A stretch of DNA of 32,983 nt, taken from positions 1-32,983 of the forward strand of contig CALLIG010000004.1 of the NCBI GenBank assembly GCA_938009735.1. Direction: 5' to 3'. This document shows positions 1 through 9,340 of the stretch, in pieces. The notes under the pieces were generated by a model. That model saw only the letters and a list, made by a program, of their open reading frames with translations, made no database searches and was not told where the DNA came from. The stretch comes from an uncultured Flavobacteriaceae bacterium. Its GTDB lineage: Bacteria; Bacteroidota; Bacteroidia; Flavobacteriales; Flavobacteriaceae. Position numbers and translations under genes: made by a program. Position 1 is the first letter of the stretch; the number at the start of each line of letters is the position of its first letter.

Positions 1-243
1 GGACAACCGTTTAGAGCAGGTACACCAGCTTCATTCGGACAATCATCATCTTTATCTGCGATTCCGTCACCGTCAGCATCTGGGCAACCCGCCAATTCAG
101 CAAGACCAGCTTCATTTGGACAAGTATCATCTTTATCAGCAACTCCGTCACCATCGCCATCTGGGCAACCACCAAGGGCGGCAAGACCAGCTTCATTCGG
201 ACACGCATCGTCACTATCGGCAACTCCGTCTCCATCTGCATCT
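1..243 (-). repeat. 81-bp (27-codon) in-frame tandem repeats encoding TSP3-like Ca-binding units
   Basis: The ggRcaacc unit recurs at about 1, 82 and 163, exactly 81 bp apart. Each unit encodes D(A/G)DGDG(V/I)AD(K/S)DD.CPNEAG....G.CP. Confidence 0.85.
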
Positions 244-353
244 GCTACCATTGCTACAGGGTCTGAATCATCGCTACCACATGCAACAGGGACTGTTGCT
301 AGGGCAAAAAGTAAAATAAAAAGTGAAATTTTAAAGAAATTAATTCTTTTCAT
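1..353 (-). CDS. Thrombospondin type 3 / calcium-binding repeat lipoprotein, partial (C-terminus beyond window edge)
   Basis: ATG at 353 on minus strand. Reads [117 protein letters not shown]. Signal peptide with lipobox-like VACG, then repeated DxDGDGVxDxDDxCP units. Missing from the ORF track because it runs off the edge. Confidence 0.85.
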   Translation of the reverse strand, partial: MKRINFFKISLFILLFALATVPVACGSDDSDPVAMVADADGDGVADSDDACPNEAGLAALGGCPDGDGDGVADKDDTCPNEAGLAELAGCPDADGDGIADKDDDCPNEAGVPALNGC

Positions 354-387
354 AGTCAAGTAATTTAGGGTTTTGATTATTTTTTTT

Positions 388-395
388 CAAAATTA
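388..395 (-). promoter_or_regulatory. Possible flavobacterial -7 element (TAATTTTG) upstream of the TSP3 lipoprotein
   Basis: Minus-strand TAATTTTG fits the TAnnTTTG consensus, about 35 nt upstream of the ATG. No clear -33 TTG. Confidence 0.3.
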
Positions 396-618
396 TCTAT
401 TGTAAAACTATTTAACATCCTATTAAAAAGCAACTATATTTATAATTAATCACCAATTAGTAGAAGGTTTCATCTTGTCTTTTTCAATGTTTTGGTATCC
501 TAAGAGTTATAACTTATTTATTGTCTAATTAGTATTTTAACAGCTTAAAACCTTTAAATAGCTAAACAATTAGTTCTTCAAAAACCCTAAATTAGATTCC
601 ATTTAATAGATAAAGTGC

Positions 619-1302
619 ATGGTTTCTTCGTTTAAACAATTAATTCAATTTTTAGAATCACCAAAACTCGTTTTAGATGAGTCCATTAAGTTAGATGACT
701 ATTGCGTCTTAGATCTAAGCATTAATAATAAAGAACTTGATATAGTAAACATTGGTAATCCTAATCTTTGTCAAGGCTATATTGACAAGGTTCTAGAAAG
801 AGGTAATGCCCAAGTGGCATTTGGTGGATATTTAGAAAAACGAAACTTATATAGTAACAACGATAATTTTTCCGAATTTAATTCTAAAAGAAATATTCAT
901 TTAGGAATTGACTTTTGGACAAAAGCTGGGACAAAAGTGATAGCTCCTAAAAAAGGTAAAGTGCATAGCTTTCAAAATAATAATGCAACGGGAGATTATG
1001 GACCAACAATTATTCTAGAGCATTATTATGAGAATATAAAGTTTCATACGCTTTATGGGCACTTATCAATTCAGTCGCTAGAAAATTTAACTATAGGTCA
1101 AATATTTGATAAAGGGGAAACCATTGCCACTTTGGGGACACCTGATATTAATGTGAATTATGCACCTCATCTTCATTTTCAAATTATCATTGATATGGAA
1201 GGAAAAAAGGGTGACTATCCTGGAGTTTGTTCTGAAGGAACTTTAGCGTTTTATTCAGAAAACTGCCCAAATCCTAATCTCCTTCTGCATTTACCCTCTT
1301 AA
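619..1302 (+). CDS. M23 family peptidase / peptidoglycan DD-metallopeptidase
   Basis: HLGIDFWTKAGTKVIAPKKGKV...LYGHLS...G..IATLGTP....APHLHFQI, matching LytM/M23 motifs. Confidence 0.85.
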   Translation: MVSSFKQLIQFLESPKLVLDESIKLDDYCVLDLSINNKELDIVNIGNPNLCQGYIDKVLERGNAQVAFGGYLEKRNLYSNNDNFSEFNSKRNIHLGIDFWTKAGTKVIAPKKGKVHSFQNNNATGDYGPTIILEHYYENIKFHTLYGHLSIQSLENLTIGQIFDKGETIATLGTPDINVNYAPHLHFQIIIDMEGKKGDYPGVCSEGTLAFYSENCPNPNLLLHLPS

Positions 1303-1307
1303 ATTTT

Positions 1308-1406
1308 CGATTAAAAGCATAATGGTTCGGTGAAATGAAAAACGATGAATATACTTTCATCGAAGCTTTTTTGCACTTTATCTTAAGTTGTGTCGATTAC
1401 CGAAAA
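1308..1406 (+). promoter_or_regulatory. Conserved upstream block (copy A): CGATTAAAA-N11-CGGTGA-N40-CACTTTATCTT-N13-TACCGAAAA
   Basis: Same four motifs with identical spacing at 14229-14327, upstream of a paralogous gene. Hand count about 64/99 identical, ungapped. Confidence 0.6.
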
Positions 1407-1486
1407 TAGAGGATTCTTCGACGAATGAGAACCTATCAAAGTACACTTGCGCGAGTTATTATTATTATTATAACAAAACGCAAGAC

Positions 1487-1741
1487 ATGAAAACTATAAT
1501 CACTTTAATATTTGTTCTTTTTATCTCAGTTGCCGCACAAGCTCAAAACAATACCAAAGACTTTAAAGTAGAGACTATCGAAATGAATATAGTTACTTTG
1601 ACTTTTATCGAAGAAGTTTCTTTTGAAGCATTTACTACAGGGAATGAAACTGAAGTTGCGCGTTTATACAAATTCAAAAACTCAAGAATTAAAAAAGCGT
1701 TGACTTTTATTACTAAAAGAAATAAAGCGAAAATGGTTTAA
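1487..1741 (+). CDS. Small exported protein (84 aa) with conserved cationic C-terminal tail, copy A
   Basis: MKTIITLIFVLFISVAAQAQ signal peptide. C-terminus ETEVARLYKFKNSRIKKALTFITKRNKAKMV is shared with 14403-14690. The track start at 1388 puts 33 residues before the signal peptide and is unlikely. Confidence 0.75.
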   Translation: MKTIITLIFVLFISVAAQAQNNTKDFKVETIEMNIVTLTFIEEVSFEAFTTGNETEVARLYKFKNSRIKKALTFITKRNKAKMV

Positions 1742-1749
1742 TCTAATTT

Positions 1750-2445
1750 CTAAAGCAAGTCCTTTAAAACAACCCAAACATTATCTCTAACTATTTTTTG
1801 ACCTTCTGCTGTTGGGTGGATGCCATCAGGTAAATTCAAATCAGGATTTCCCCCAACACCATTCAACAAAAAAGGAATTAATTGTAATTCGTTTTTTGCT
1901 GCTAAATCAGGAAAAATAGTCCGAAACTCTTTCGTATACTCTTGCCCCATATTAGGAGGGATTTGCATTCCTGCCAATACAATGTGCGTTTCCGAATTTT
2001 TAGCCCTGACAATATCAATAATAGTTTGAAGATTATTTCTTGTTTCTGTTAAGGGAATGCCTCTTAATCCGTCATTCGCACCGAGCTCTAAAACAAATAC
2101 ATCCACTTTTTGTTTTAATACCCAATCTAATCTGTTTTTTCCGCCAGATGTTGTTTCTCCACTCAGTCCTGCATTTACTACGGTGTATTCTAATTTTAGA
2201 GAATCAATCCGGTCTTGAATTAATGATGGAAATGATTCTTCGGTGTCTAAGCCATATCCAGCAGTTAAACTATTTCCGAAGAATAAAATAGTTTTTGTAT
2301 TGACTTCATCCGAAGAGCTTTCCAAAACTTCTTTTTTATTATTTTCAATCGTGCTATTTGATTCCGCTTTTTTTGCAGTAGTTTCTCCACAAGAAAACAA
2401 TCCAAAAAGGAGTAAAAAATAACTTAATTTTAAGAGAATACGCAT
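1750..2445 (-). CDS. SGNH/GDSL hydrolase, arylesterase TesA-like lipoprotein
   Basis: Lipoprotein signal LFSCGE; FFGNSLTAGYG (block I), LELGANDGLRG (block III), DGIHPTAEG (block V). Divergent from a YbbA/YbbP-like ABC pair as in tesA-ybbAP loci. Confidence 0.85.
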   Translation of the reverse strand: MRILLKLSYFLLLFGLFSCGETTAKKAESNSTIENNKKEVLESSSDEVNTKTILFFGNSLTAGYGLDTEESFPSLIQDRIDSLKLEYTVVNAGLSGETTSGGKNRLDWVLKQKVDVFVLELGANDGLRGIPLTETRNNLQTIIDIVRAKNSETHIVLAGMQIPPNMGQEYTKEFRTIFPDLAAKNELQLIPFLLNGVGGNPDLNLPDGIHPTAEGQKIVRDNVWVVLKDLL

Positions 2446-2510
2446 AGTTGTTAGATGTGTTTATCAGAATCAATTCGTTATTTTGCAAGTTGCTACAGAA
2501 TAAGAAATTT

Positions 2511-3197
2511 ATGACAAAGATATTAAACGTTCACAATCTAGGAAAGACTTATACAAGTGGTTCAAAACAGCTAACCGTATTAGATGATATTTCATTTGAT
2601 GTGGAAGCTGGGGCAACTTTTTCAATTGTTGGTCCTTCAGGAAGTGGAAAAACAACCTTGCTAGGTCTTTGTGCTGGACTAGATGACGCAGATACGGGTA
2701 CGGTAGAACTCTGTGGAACGGTTTTAGAAACATTAAGTGAAGATGAGAGAGCGTTATTAAGAAATAAAAATATTGGTTTTATTTTTCAAGACTTTCAATT
2801 ACTCCCCACCTTAACGGCATTAGAAAATGTTAGTGTTCCATTAGAATTACAAGGAGCAAGAGATGCTGCAGCTGTAGCGAAAGAACTTTTAGGAAAAGTC
2901 GGATTAGCAGAACGAATACATCATTACCCTTCTCAATTGTCAGGTGGTGAGCAACAAAGAGTCGCCTTGGCTCGCGCTTTTTCAAATAAACCACGTCTTC
3001 TTTTTGCTGATGAGCCTACCGGAAATTTAGACGAAGAAACTGGTGAGAAAGTCATTCAGTTGTTATTAGAGCTGAATAAAGAGGCAGGTACCACCTTGGT
3101 GATAGTAACTCACGATTTAGATTTAGCACAGCGTACGCAGCAAATTTTAAGATTGAAAGGTGGAAAAATATTGAGTAACGAAACTACTTCAATCTAG
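2511..3197 (+). CDS. ABC transporter ATP-binding protein (YbbA/LolD-like)
   Basis: Walker [10 protein letters not shown], signature LSGGEQQR, Walker B LLFADEP. ATG at 2511 ([14 protein letters not shown]) preferred over the track start at 2448. Confidence 0.85.
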   Translation: MTKILNVHNLGKTYTSGSKQLTVLDDISFDVEAGATFSIVGPSGSGKTTLLGLCAGLDDADTGTVELCGTVLETLSEDERALLRNKNIGFIFQDFQLLPTLTALENVSVPLELQGARDAAAVAKELLGKVGLAERIHHYPSQLSGGEQQRVALARAFSNKPRLLFADEPTGNLDEETGEKVIQLLLELNKEAGTTLVIVTHDLDLAQRTQQILRLKGGKILSNETTSI

Positions 3198-5743
3198 TGA
3201 GCAATAACCAAATAACTTCGAAAGCAGGTTTTAGTTGGCTGCTTAAAATGGCATGGCGAGACGGAAAAGCAAGCGGTAAACGCTTACTGCTTTTTATGGG
3301 CTCAATTATCTTAGGAATTGCTGCTGTTGTAGCTATTCAGTCTTTCAGTAAAAATTTGGAAGAGAATATTGGCTTGCAATCTAAAGCTTTAATGGGTGCT
3401 GATTATATCATCGACTCTAATCAACTTCCTACGGAAAAAGTTCAAAAAATAATAGATTCTTTGGGGTCGAGTGGGAGAGAAGTAAATTTTGCGTCCATGG
3501 CAGCGTTCCAAAAAAATGGGCTGTCAAAACTAGTACAGGTACGCGGAATTGAAGGCGGATTTCCACTTTATGGTGCATTAGAGACCATCCCTGTATCGGC
3601 GGCAGAGGATTATAAAAGTCAAAACGGAGCTTTGGTAGATGCTACGCTAATGTTGCAATACAAATTAAAACCAGGAGATAGTGTAAAAGTAGGAGCGCTA
3701 ACTTTTCCAATTATAGGTTCTGTGATTTCGGCACCAGGTAGTAGTGCGATATCTGCAACTGTTGCCCCACCTGTAATTTTACCTTTTGAATATATTGAAG
3801 CTACTGGTTTATTGCAGACTGGGAGTCGCATGAAATACAATTACTATTTCAAGTCAGAACCTACTTTTGATGTTGAAGCATTAGATAAGGCTATTGACCC
3901 TATTTTGGATGCAGAGAATGCCGATTTTGATTCACATACATCCGTAAGTCAGCGATTAGGGAAGCGTTATGATAATTTTGCGCGATTTCTAAATCTTGTT
4001 GCTTTTATTGCTCTGCTTCTAGGGTGTGTAGGTATTGCAAGCTCGGTTCATATTTATATCAAAGAGAAACTGCGTGGTATTGCAGTTTTAAAATGTTTAG
4101 GAGCTACCAGAAAGCAAACATTTTCAATTTTTCTCATTCAAATTGCTGCTTTAGGATTCATTGGAGGAATAATTGGTACGCTTGTTGGAATTGCTCTGCA
4201 ACAAGCCTTTCCTCTGTTTTTGAAAGATTTTTTACCTTTTTCAGTTCAAATATCTATAAGTTTTCAACCGATTATTATGGGGCTACTTTTGGGTATTTTT
4301 ATGTCGGTTTTGTTTGCATTGTTTCCCCTACTTTCAACCTGGTATGTCTCGCCGCTTGAGGTTCTTCGGGTTCAAGATAGTAATGCACCCAAGTCAAGAA
4401 AAGCCGCAGTTGTAGTATTGTTAAGTATTATGACGTTTATCTTTTGCTTTTCGTTCTGGCTTTTGAAAGATTGGCGTTATGCACTAGCATTTGTCTTAGG
4501 CATATTGGTAACTTTTTCCATATTAGTAGGTATTTCTTTGCTATTTATGAAAGGGATAAAAAAATACTTCCCTAGTTCTTGGGGCTTTATTGCGCGGCAG
4601 AGTTTACTGAATCTATATAGACCTAACAATCAGACAATGGTTTTAATTTTAGCCATTGGTGTAGGATCATTTTTGATAAGTACGTTATATTTTACAAAGG
4701 ATATTTTGCTAGCTAAAGCAACCTTAGAAGAAAATATGAAGAGTCCGAATATTATATTATTAGATATTCAGACGAATCAAAAAGATGAGGTTGCAAAAAC
4801 TATTACACCAAAGGGATTACCGATTCTAGATAATATTCCGATTATTACCATGCGGATGCATAGTATTAAAGGAAGACCGGTTAACGATATTAGATTGGAT
4901 ACCACATCAACTATAAATCAATGGATCTTAAATCATGAATTTCGCGTCACCTATCGCGATTCGATGATTGCTTCTGAAAAGCTGGCATCTGGTACATGGA
5001 AAAATGACATTCCTGAAAACGGTCCAATACCAATTTCATTGGCAGACAATGTTGCGAGAGACGCTCAAGTAATTATTGGTGATACACTTATGTTTAACGT
5101 GCAGGGTGTTTTGATGGAAACTAAAGTAGCAAGTATTCGAACTGTTGATTGGGGGCGCATGCAATTGAATTTTTCTGTTGTTTTCCCAGAAGGTATATTA
5201 GAAAAAGCACCACAATTTCATGTGATAACTACAAATGCACCAGATGAAAAAGCCTCTGCTCAATTGCAACGTGAGTTGGTTACTAAATTCCCGAATGTAT
5301 CTGTAATTGATTTAAGACAGGTGCTTACCGTCGTTCAAGGCATACTTGATAAAATATCGTGGGTTATTAACTTTATGGCGTTTTTTAGTATTCTCACAGG
5401 CATTATTGTTTTGATTGGATCAGTAAGAACGAGTAAGTATCAACGTATAAAAGAAAGCGTTTTACTTAGAACCTTAGGGGCAAAGAGTAGTCAAATTTTG
5501 AAGATAACGGCATTAGAATATTTGTATCTAGGCCTTTTAGGTAGTGGTATTGGCATCTTCCTTTCTTTAATTAGCAGTCAGTTATTGGCATGGCTTGTTT
5601 TTGATTCTCCGTTTATTCCGTCGTGGGTGCCATTTGTTATCCTTTTGCCTGGTATAACGCTACTTGTTTTGTTTATAGGCTTGAGTAATAGCAGAAGTGT
5701 TTTGAATAGTCCACCATTAGAAGTGTTAAGAAAAGAGAGTTAA
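3197..5743 (+). CDS. ABC transporter permease, FtsX family (YbbP-like)
   Basis: GTG start overlapping the upstream TAG by one base (TAGTG). Two FtsX-like multi-TM blocks (REKLRGIAVLKCLGATRKQ; RIKESVLLRTLGAKSSQI). Confidence 0.85.
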   Translation: MSNNQITSKAGFSWLLKMAWRDGKASGKRLLLFMGSIILGIAAVVAIQSFSKNLEENIGLQSKALMGADYIIDSNQLPTEKVQKIIDSLGSSGREVNFASMAAFQKNGLSKLVQVRGIEGGFPLYGALETIPVSAAEDYKSQNGALVDATLMLQYKLKPGDSVKVGALTFPIIGSVISAPGSSAISATVAPPVILPFEYIEATGLLQTGSRMKYNYYFKSEPTFDVEALDKAIDPILDAENADFDSHTSVSQRLGKRYDNFARFLNLVAFIALLLGCVGIASSVHIYIKEKLRGIAVLKCLGATRKQTFSIFLIQIAALGFIGGIIGTLVGIALQQAFPLFLKDFLPFSVQISISFQPIIMGLLLGIFMSVLFALFPLLSTWYVSPLEVLRVQDSNAPKSRKAAVVVLLSIMTFIFCFSFWLLKDWRYALAFVLGILVTFSILVGISLLFMKGIKKYFPSSWGFIARQSLLNLYRPNNQTMVLILAIGVGSFLISTLYFTKDILLAKATLEENMKSPNIILLDIQTNQKDEVAKTITPKGLPILDNIPIITMRMHSIKGRPVNDIRLDTTSTINQWILNHEFRVTYRDSMIASEKLASGTWKNDIPENGPIPISLADNVARDAQVIIGDTLMFNVQGVLMETKVASIRTVDWGRMQLNFSVVFPEGILEKAPQFHVITTNAPDEKASAQLQRELVTKFPNVSVIDLRQVLTVVQGILDKISWVINFMAFFSILTGIIVLIGSVRTSKYQRIKESVLLRTLGAKSSQILKITALEYLYLGLLGSGIGIFLSLISSQLLAWLVFDSPFIPSWVPFVILLPGITLLVLFIGLSNSRSVLNSPPLEVLRKES

Positions 5744-5844
5744 TATTCATAAAAATATTAGAACTAGAGTTATAAGTTAATTCTGTAACAAATTCCATAC
5801 ATTAGTGACCTATGGAAATATAATATCAATCAATAAACTAGAAC

Positions 5845-7893
5845 ATGAAAAAAGTAATATTTGTAGCAGTAGCTATTATGTCTTTCACTTTTGGTGAAGC
5901 TCAAAACGCATCGATTAGTGATGGTGCACCTTTGCCAGGAATAGTATTAGATAACATGAAACCAGAGGTTAATCCAAAAGATGACTTTTACAATTTTGTA
6001 AATGGTACTTGGATGGACGAAACAGAGATACCTGCAGATCGATCAAGTTGGGGTGGGTTTTCAGTTCTTCGTAAATCAACCGATAACGATGTTCTTGAAA
6101 TTTTAGCGATAGCGAAGGCTAGTGGAAAATATGGTCCTGAGACTGATCAAGCCAAAGCCTTAGCACTTTTTGATAGTAAATTAGACACTATTGCAAGAAA
6201 TAAGGCGGGTTTAGCTCCATTACAGTCTGCTTTAGACGCAATTGCTGGAATTAAAAACCTAGCCGACTTACAAACAGTTACAGCAAAAAACCCAGCTGTT
6301 TCTACTCCATTCTTAGGTCTTGGCGTTTTTGCAGATTTAAATAACAGCGCCATGAATGCGGTTTATTTGGGTCCAAATGGTTTAGGTCTTCCTGATCGTG
6401 ACTTTTATTTAGAGCAAGACGAAAAATCTAAAGAGATACGTGAAGAGTATAAAAAGCATACAGCTCGTATGTTGCAGATGTTAGGAGATAGCGAAGTGAA
6501 TGCTAAGGCAGCTGCTGAGAAAATCTTAGCTATGGAAACTATTTTGGCCGAACCAAGATTAGATAAGGTAGAAAGGAGAGATGTTCGTAACATGAATAAT
6601 CCACGATCTTTAGGTGAGGCTGATGCGATGCTAAGTAGTATGGATTTTAGTAAAATGATCGCTGATTTAGGGATAACTAAGAAATTTGACACCATTATGG
6701 TAACTCAGTTAAAGTATACTGAGGCATTAGATAAATTTTTGAACGAAACACCTATTGAAGATATTAAAACATTAGTACGATGGGATACTTTTAATAGTGC
6801 GGCGGGCAGACTTACTACCGAAACAGAAAAAGCAGATTGGAGCTTCTATAGTAAATATTTAAGAGGTTCTGAAAAGCAAAGACCAGCTGATGAACGTGCT
6901 TTGGCTACTGTAAATGGAGCTGTTGGTGAAGCACTAGGACAATTGTATGTGGATGCTAAATTTCCACCAGAAGCAAAGGCAAAAGCAGAAAAGATGATTG
7001 CAAATGTAATTGAGGCTTTTAAAGAGCGTATTCAAAAATTAGATTGGATGGGGGCAGAAACCAAAACTAAAGCTATTGAAAAGCTTGATAAGTTTACGGT
7101 TAAAATTGCATATCCAAATGAATGGGAAGATTATTCAACAATGATGGTTGCTGCAAATAAATCTTACTTTGAGAATAGAGCGGCTGCAAGCAAATGGAAT
7201 CAATTAAAAAGTTATTCTGAAATAGGAGAGCTTGTAGATAAAACAGAATGGGGTATGTCTCCACAAACTGTAAATGCTTATTTCAATCCGTTGAATAATG
7301 AGATTGTTTTTCCAGCTGCAATTTTACAACCACCTTTCTATAATTATCAAGCTGATGAAGCTGTAAACTATGGTGGAATAGGCGCTGTAATTGGACACGA
7401 AATATCTCATGCTTTTGATGATAGTGGTTCTCGTTTTGATGCTGATGGTAATGTAAAAAATTGGTGGACTGATGAAGATTTAGCTGCTTTTACAGAGCGT
7501 GGTGATGCTTTGGCTGCACAATATGATGCTGTTCAAGTATTAGATAGTGTGAATGTAAACGGAAAATTTACTTTAGGAGAGAATATAGGTGATCTAGGAG
7601 GTCTTTTAGGAGCCTATGACGGACTTCAAAGATTCTTTAAGGAAAATGGCCGTCCTGATGATATTGATGGCTTTACGGCAGAACAACGTTTCTTTATGTC
7701 ATGGGCTACAGTATGGAGAACCAAGAGTAGAGATGAAGCTTTGAGAACTCAGATTAAAACAGATCCACATTCTCCAGGAAGAATCAGAGCAACACAACCT
7801 TTATTAAATATTCAAGCGTTCTACGATGCTTTTGATATTAAAGAAGGTGATGCCATGTACTTGTCACCAGAAGAGCGCGTAAATATTTGGTAA
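5845..7893 (+). CDS. M13 family metallopeptidase (neprilysin/PepO-like)
   Basis: Signal peptide; NPxDDFYNFVNGTWMDETEIPADRSSWGGF; zinc motif GHEISHAFDDSG; ENIGDLGG. Confidence 0.92.
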   Translation: MKKVIFVAVAIMSFTFGEAQNASISDGAPLPGIVLDNMKPEVNPKDDFYNFVNGTWMDETEIPADRSSWGGFSVLRKSTDNDVLEILAIAKASGKYGPETDQAKALALFDSKLDTIARNKAGLAPLQSALDAIAGIKNLADLQTVTAKNPAVSTPFLGLGVFADLNNSAMNAVYLGPNGLGLPDRDFYLEQDEKSKEIREEYKKHTARMLQMLGDSEVNAKAAAEKILAMETILAEPRLDKVERRDVRNMNNPRSLGEADAMLSSMDFSKMIADLGITKKFDTIMVTQLKYTEALDKFLNETPIEDIKTLVRWDTFNSAAGRLTTETEKADWSFYSKYLRGSEKQRPADERALATVNGAVGEALGQLYVDAKFPPEAKAKAEKMIANVIEAFKERIQKLDWMGAETKTKAIEKLDKFTVKIAYPNEWEDYSTMMVAANKSYFENRAAASKWNQLKSYSEIGELVDKTEWGMSPQTVNAYFNPLNNEIVFPAAILQPPFYNYQADEAVNYGGIGAVIGHEISHAFDDSGSRFDADGNVKNWWTDEDLAAFTERGDALAAQYDAVQVLDSVNVNGKFTLGENIGDLGGLLGAYDGLQRFFKENGRPDDIDGFTAEQRFFMSWATVWRTKSRDEALRTQIKTDPHSPGRIRATQPLLNIQAFYDAFDIKEGDAMYLSPEERVNIW

Positions 7894-7913
7894 GTCAATA
7901 GCGATTAAAACAT

Positions 7914-7947
7914 AAAACCGATTTCTTATTAATAAGAGATCGGTTTT
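7914..7947. terminator. Bidirectional intrinsic terminator between convergent genes
   Basis: AAAACCGATTTCTTATT/AATAAGAGATCGGTTTT: 17-nt arms with a single T-G mismatch and flanking T-tracts. Confidence 0.85.
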
Positions 7948-7981
7948 TTTATGTGCAAAATATTCTTCTATTTTATTATTC

Positions 7982-9340
7982 TTAGTTTCTCATTAGTTCC
8001 TCTAACTCTTCTGGAGTACGAGGTAAATTTTTACTCAAAACTTCGCATCCGTTTTCGGTTACTAGAATGACATCTTCTGTAAAAACTGATATTTGATCAT
8101 CGTGATTGTAATACCAAGGTTCGACGGTAAAAATCATTCCTGGTTGTAATCGCGCATCTGATAGATTGGGATCTCCAGTTGATAATCCTAAATGATGTCC
8201 GAAGAACAAACCAACTTGCATATATTTTTTTGCATCTTTTGGAATAATTTGATCTGTCAATTTTTTGATGTCAGCGAAAGTTATTCCCGGTTTAATGAAT
8301 TCTATAATTTGATCTGCAACACCGACCTCCATGGTTAAAATCTCTTCTTGCTTTTCGCTGAATTTACCGGAAACGGGAAACGTTCTTCCCACATCACTAA
8401 CATAATTTTGATATTCGCAGCCTACATCAAAAATGACCAATTCGCCATTTTGTAATATTCTATTACGCCGATTATAATGCGTTGCTAGAATACGCCAGGG
8501 CCAAAGGGAATTTGGTCCCGACTTAATAATAGAACCAAAAGCTAAGCGGTTTGCACCATTCATTTTATAGCTACCTTCTAAAACACCTTCTAGGTAACGT
8601 TCATCAATCCCAGCTTTTATTGTTTTAGCAGCCGTGGCGATGCTCGCTATATTGATAGCGGTAGATTTACTCATGATTTCAATCTCAGCAGGAGATTTGA
8701 TCATTCGAACTTTTGCTATTGATTCATACATGTTTGCAAATTGTAACTCCTTATGTTTTGTTTGTAAAGCTTTTAAAAGGATTTGAACCGGAGTAGGGGA
8801 TGTAATATAATTGTCAGAAGCAAAACGAAGATCACCCGGTCTTCCATTATCAAGAAATACAATAGATTTCTGGATTGCTCTTTCATCGATCAACATCGAA
8901 AAATCGGTAACGTTTTTTAATGCCAATCCAGATAGGGCGGCAATGTCTAAATCATTTAATAATGGCCTGCCTGGAAAATCATTTGGTCGCGAAGTACTTT
9001 TAAAACGCAAGTCTTCTTCTGGAGTAAATATTATTGCTGACTTTTCTTCAATATCTATAACCAATAAACTATTAGGCAGTTCTAGGCCCGTGAAATAGTA
9101 GAAATTATCTAACTGCCTAAAGGTTTCGCCATATGAAAAGCCATCTCTAGCCGGAATGATAACCAATCCTGTTTGTCCAGTATCTTTGATAGTATCTATT
9201 AACTTCGATCTGCGTTCTACTAATTCCTCCTTTGAAAACGGCATTGCTGTCCATTCAAAATAATGCTGCTCAGGCGTTTGTGCTTTTAAGTCAAAGCCAT
9301 AATAAAGAATAGTAACTAGAATTAATAGTTTGAGTTTCAT
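7982..9340 (-). CDS. Aminopeptidase P family protein (M24, Xaa-Pro peptidase), exported
   Basis: IFDVGCEYQNYVSDVGRTFPVSGKFS, HHLGLSTGD, FTVEPWYY, FTEDVILVTENGCEVLS: metal-binding M24 motifs. Confidence 0.88.
   Translation of the reverse strand: MKLKLLILVTILYYGFDLKAQTPEQHYFEWTAMPFSKEELVERRSKLIDTIKDTGQTGLVIIPARDGFSYGETFRQLDNFYYFTGLELPNSLLVIDIEEKSAIIFTPEEDLRFKSTSRPNDFPGRPLLNDLDIAALSGLALKNVTDFSMLIDERAIQKSIVFLDNGRPGDLRFASDNYITSPTPVQILLKALQTKHKELQFANMYESIAKVRMIKSPAEIEIMSKSTAINIASIATAAKTIKAGIDERYLEGVLEGSYKMNGANRLAFGSIIKSGPNSLWPWRILATHYNRRNRILQNGELVIFDVGCEYQNYVSDVGRTFPVSGKFSEKQEEILTMEVGVADQIIEFIKPGITFADIKKLTDQIIPKDAKKYMQVGLFFGHHLGLSTGDPNLSDARLQPGMIFTVEPWYYNHDDQISVFTEDVILVTENGCEVLSKNLPRTPEELEELMRN

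Noticed and set aside
11-241. Track ORF on minus strand ([12 protein letters not shown]...)
   Set aside because: Out-of-frame reading of the TSP3 repeat array; the real frame starts at 353 and gives DxDGDG repeats. The same applies to the + strand ORF at 116-319.
1451-1470. Short (ATT)n microsatellite-like run before copy A (attattattattata)
   Set aside because: Only about five units; could affect expression by slippage but too short to support without strain comparison.
1388-1486. N-terminal extension of copy A (MCRLPKIEDSSTNENLSKYTCASYYYYYNKTQD)
   Set aside because: It precedes a clean signal peptide and overlaps the conserved non-coding block. The corresponding region in copy B does not align as protein.
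4024-4359. + strand ORF inside the FtsX permease gene
   Set aside because: Out-of-frame shadow ORF within a strongly supported coding sequence; no recognisable features.
5741-5760. TAATATT-CATAAA-AATATTA hairpin after the permease gene
   Set aside because: Pure A/T stem with no following T-tract; weak evidence for a terminator.
6405-6695. Minus-strand ORF inside the M13 peptidase
   Set aside because: Antisense shadow ORF; the sense frame carries clear M13 motifs.
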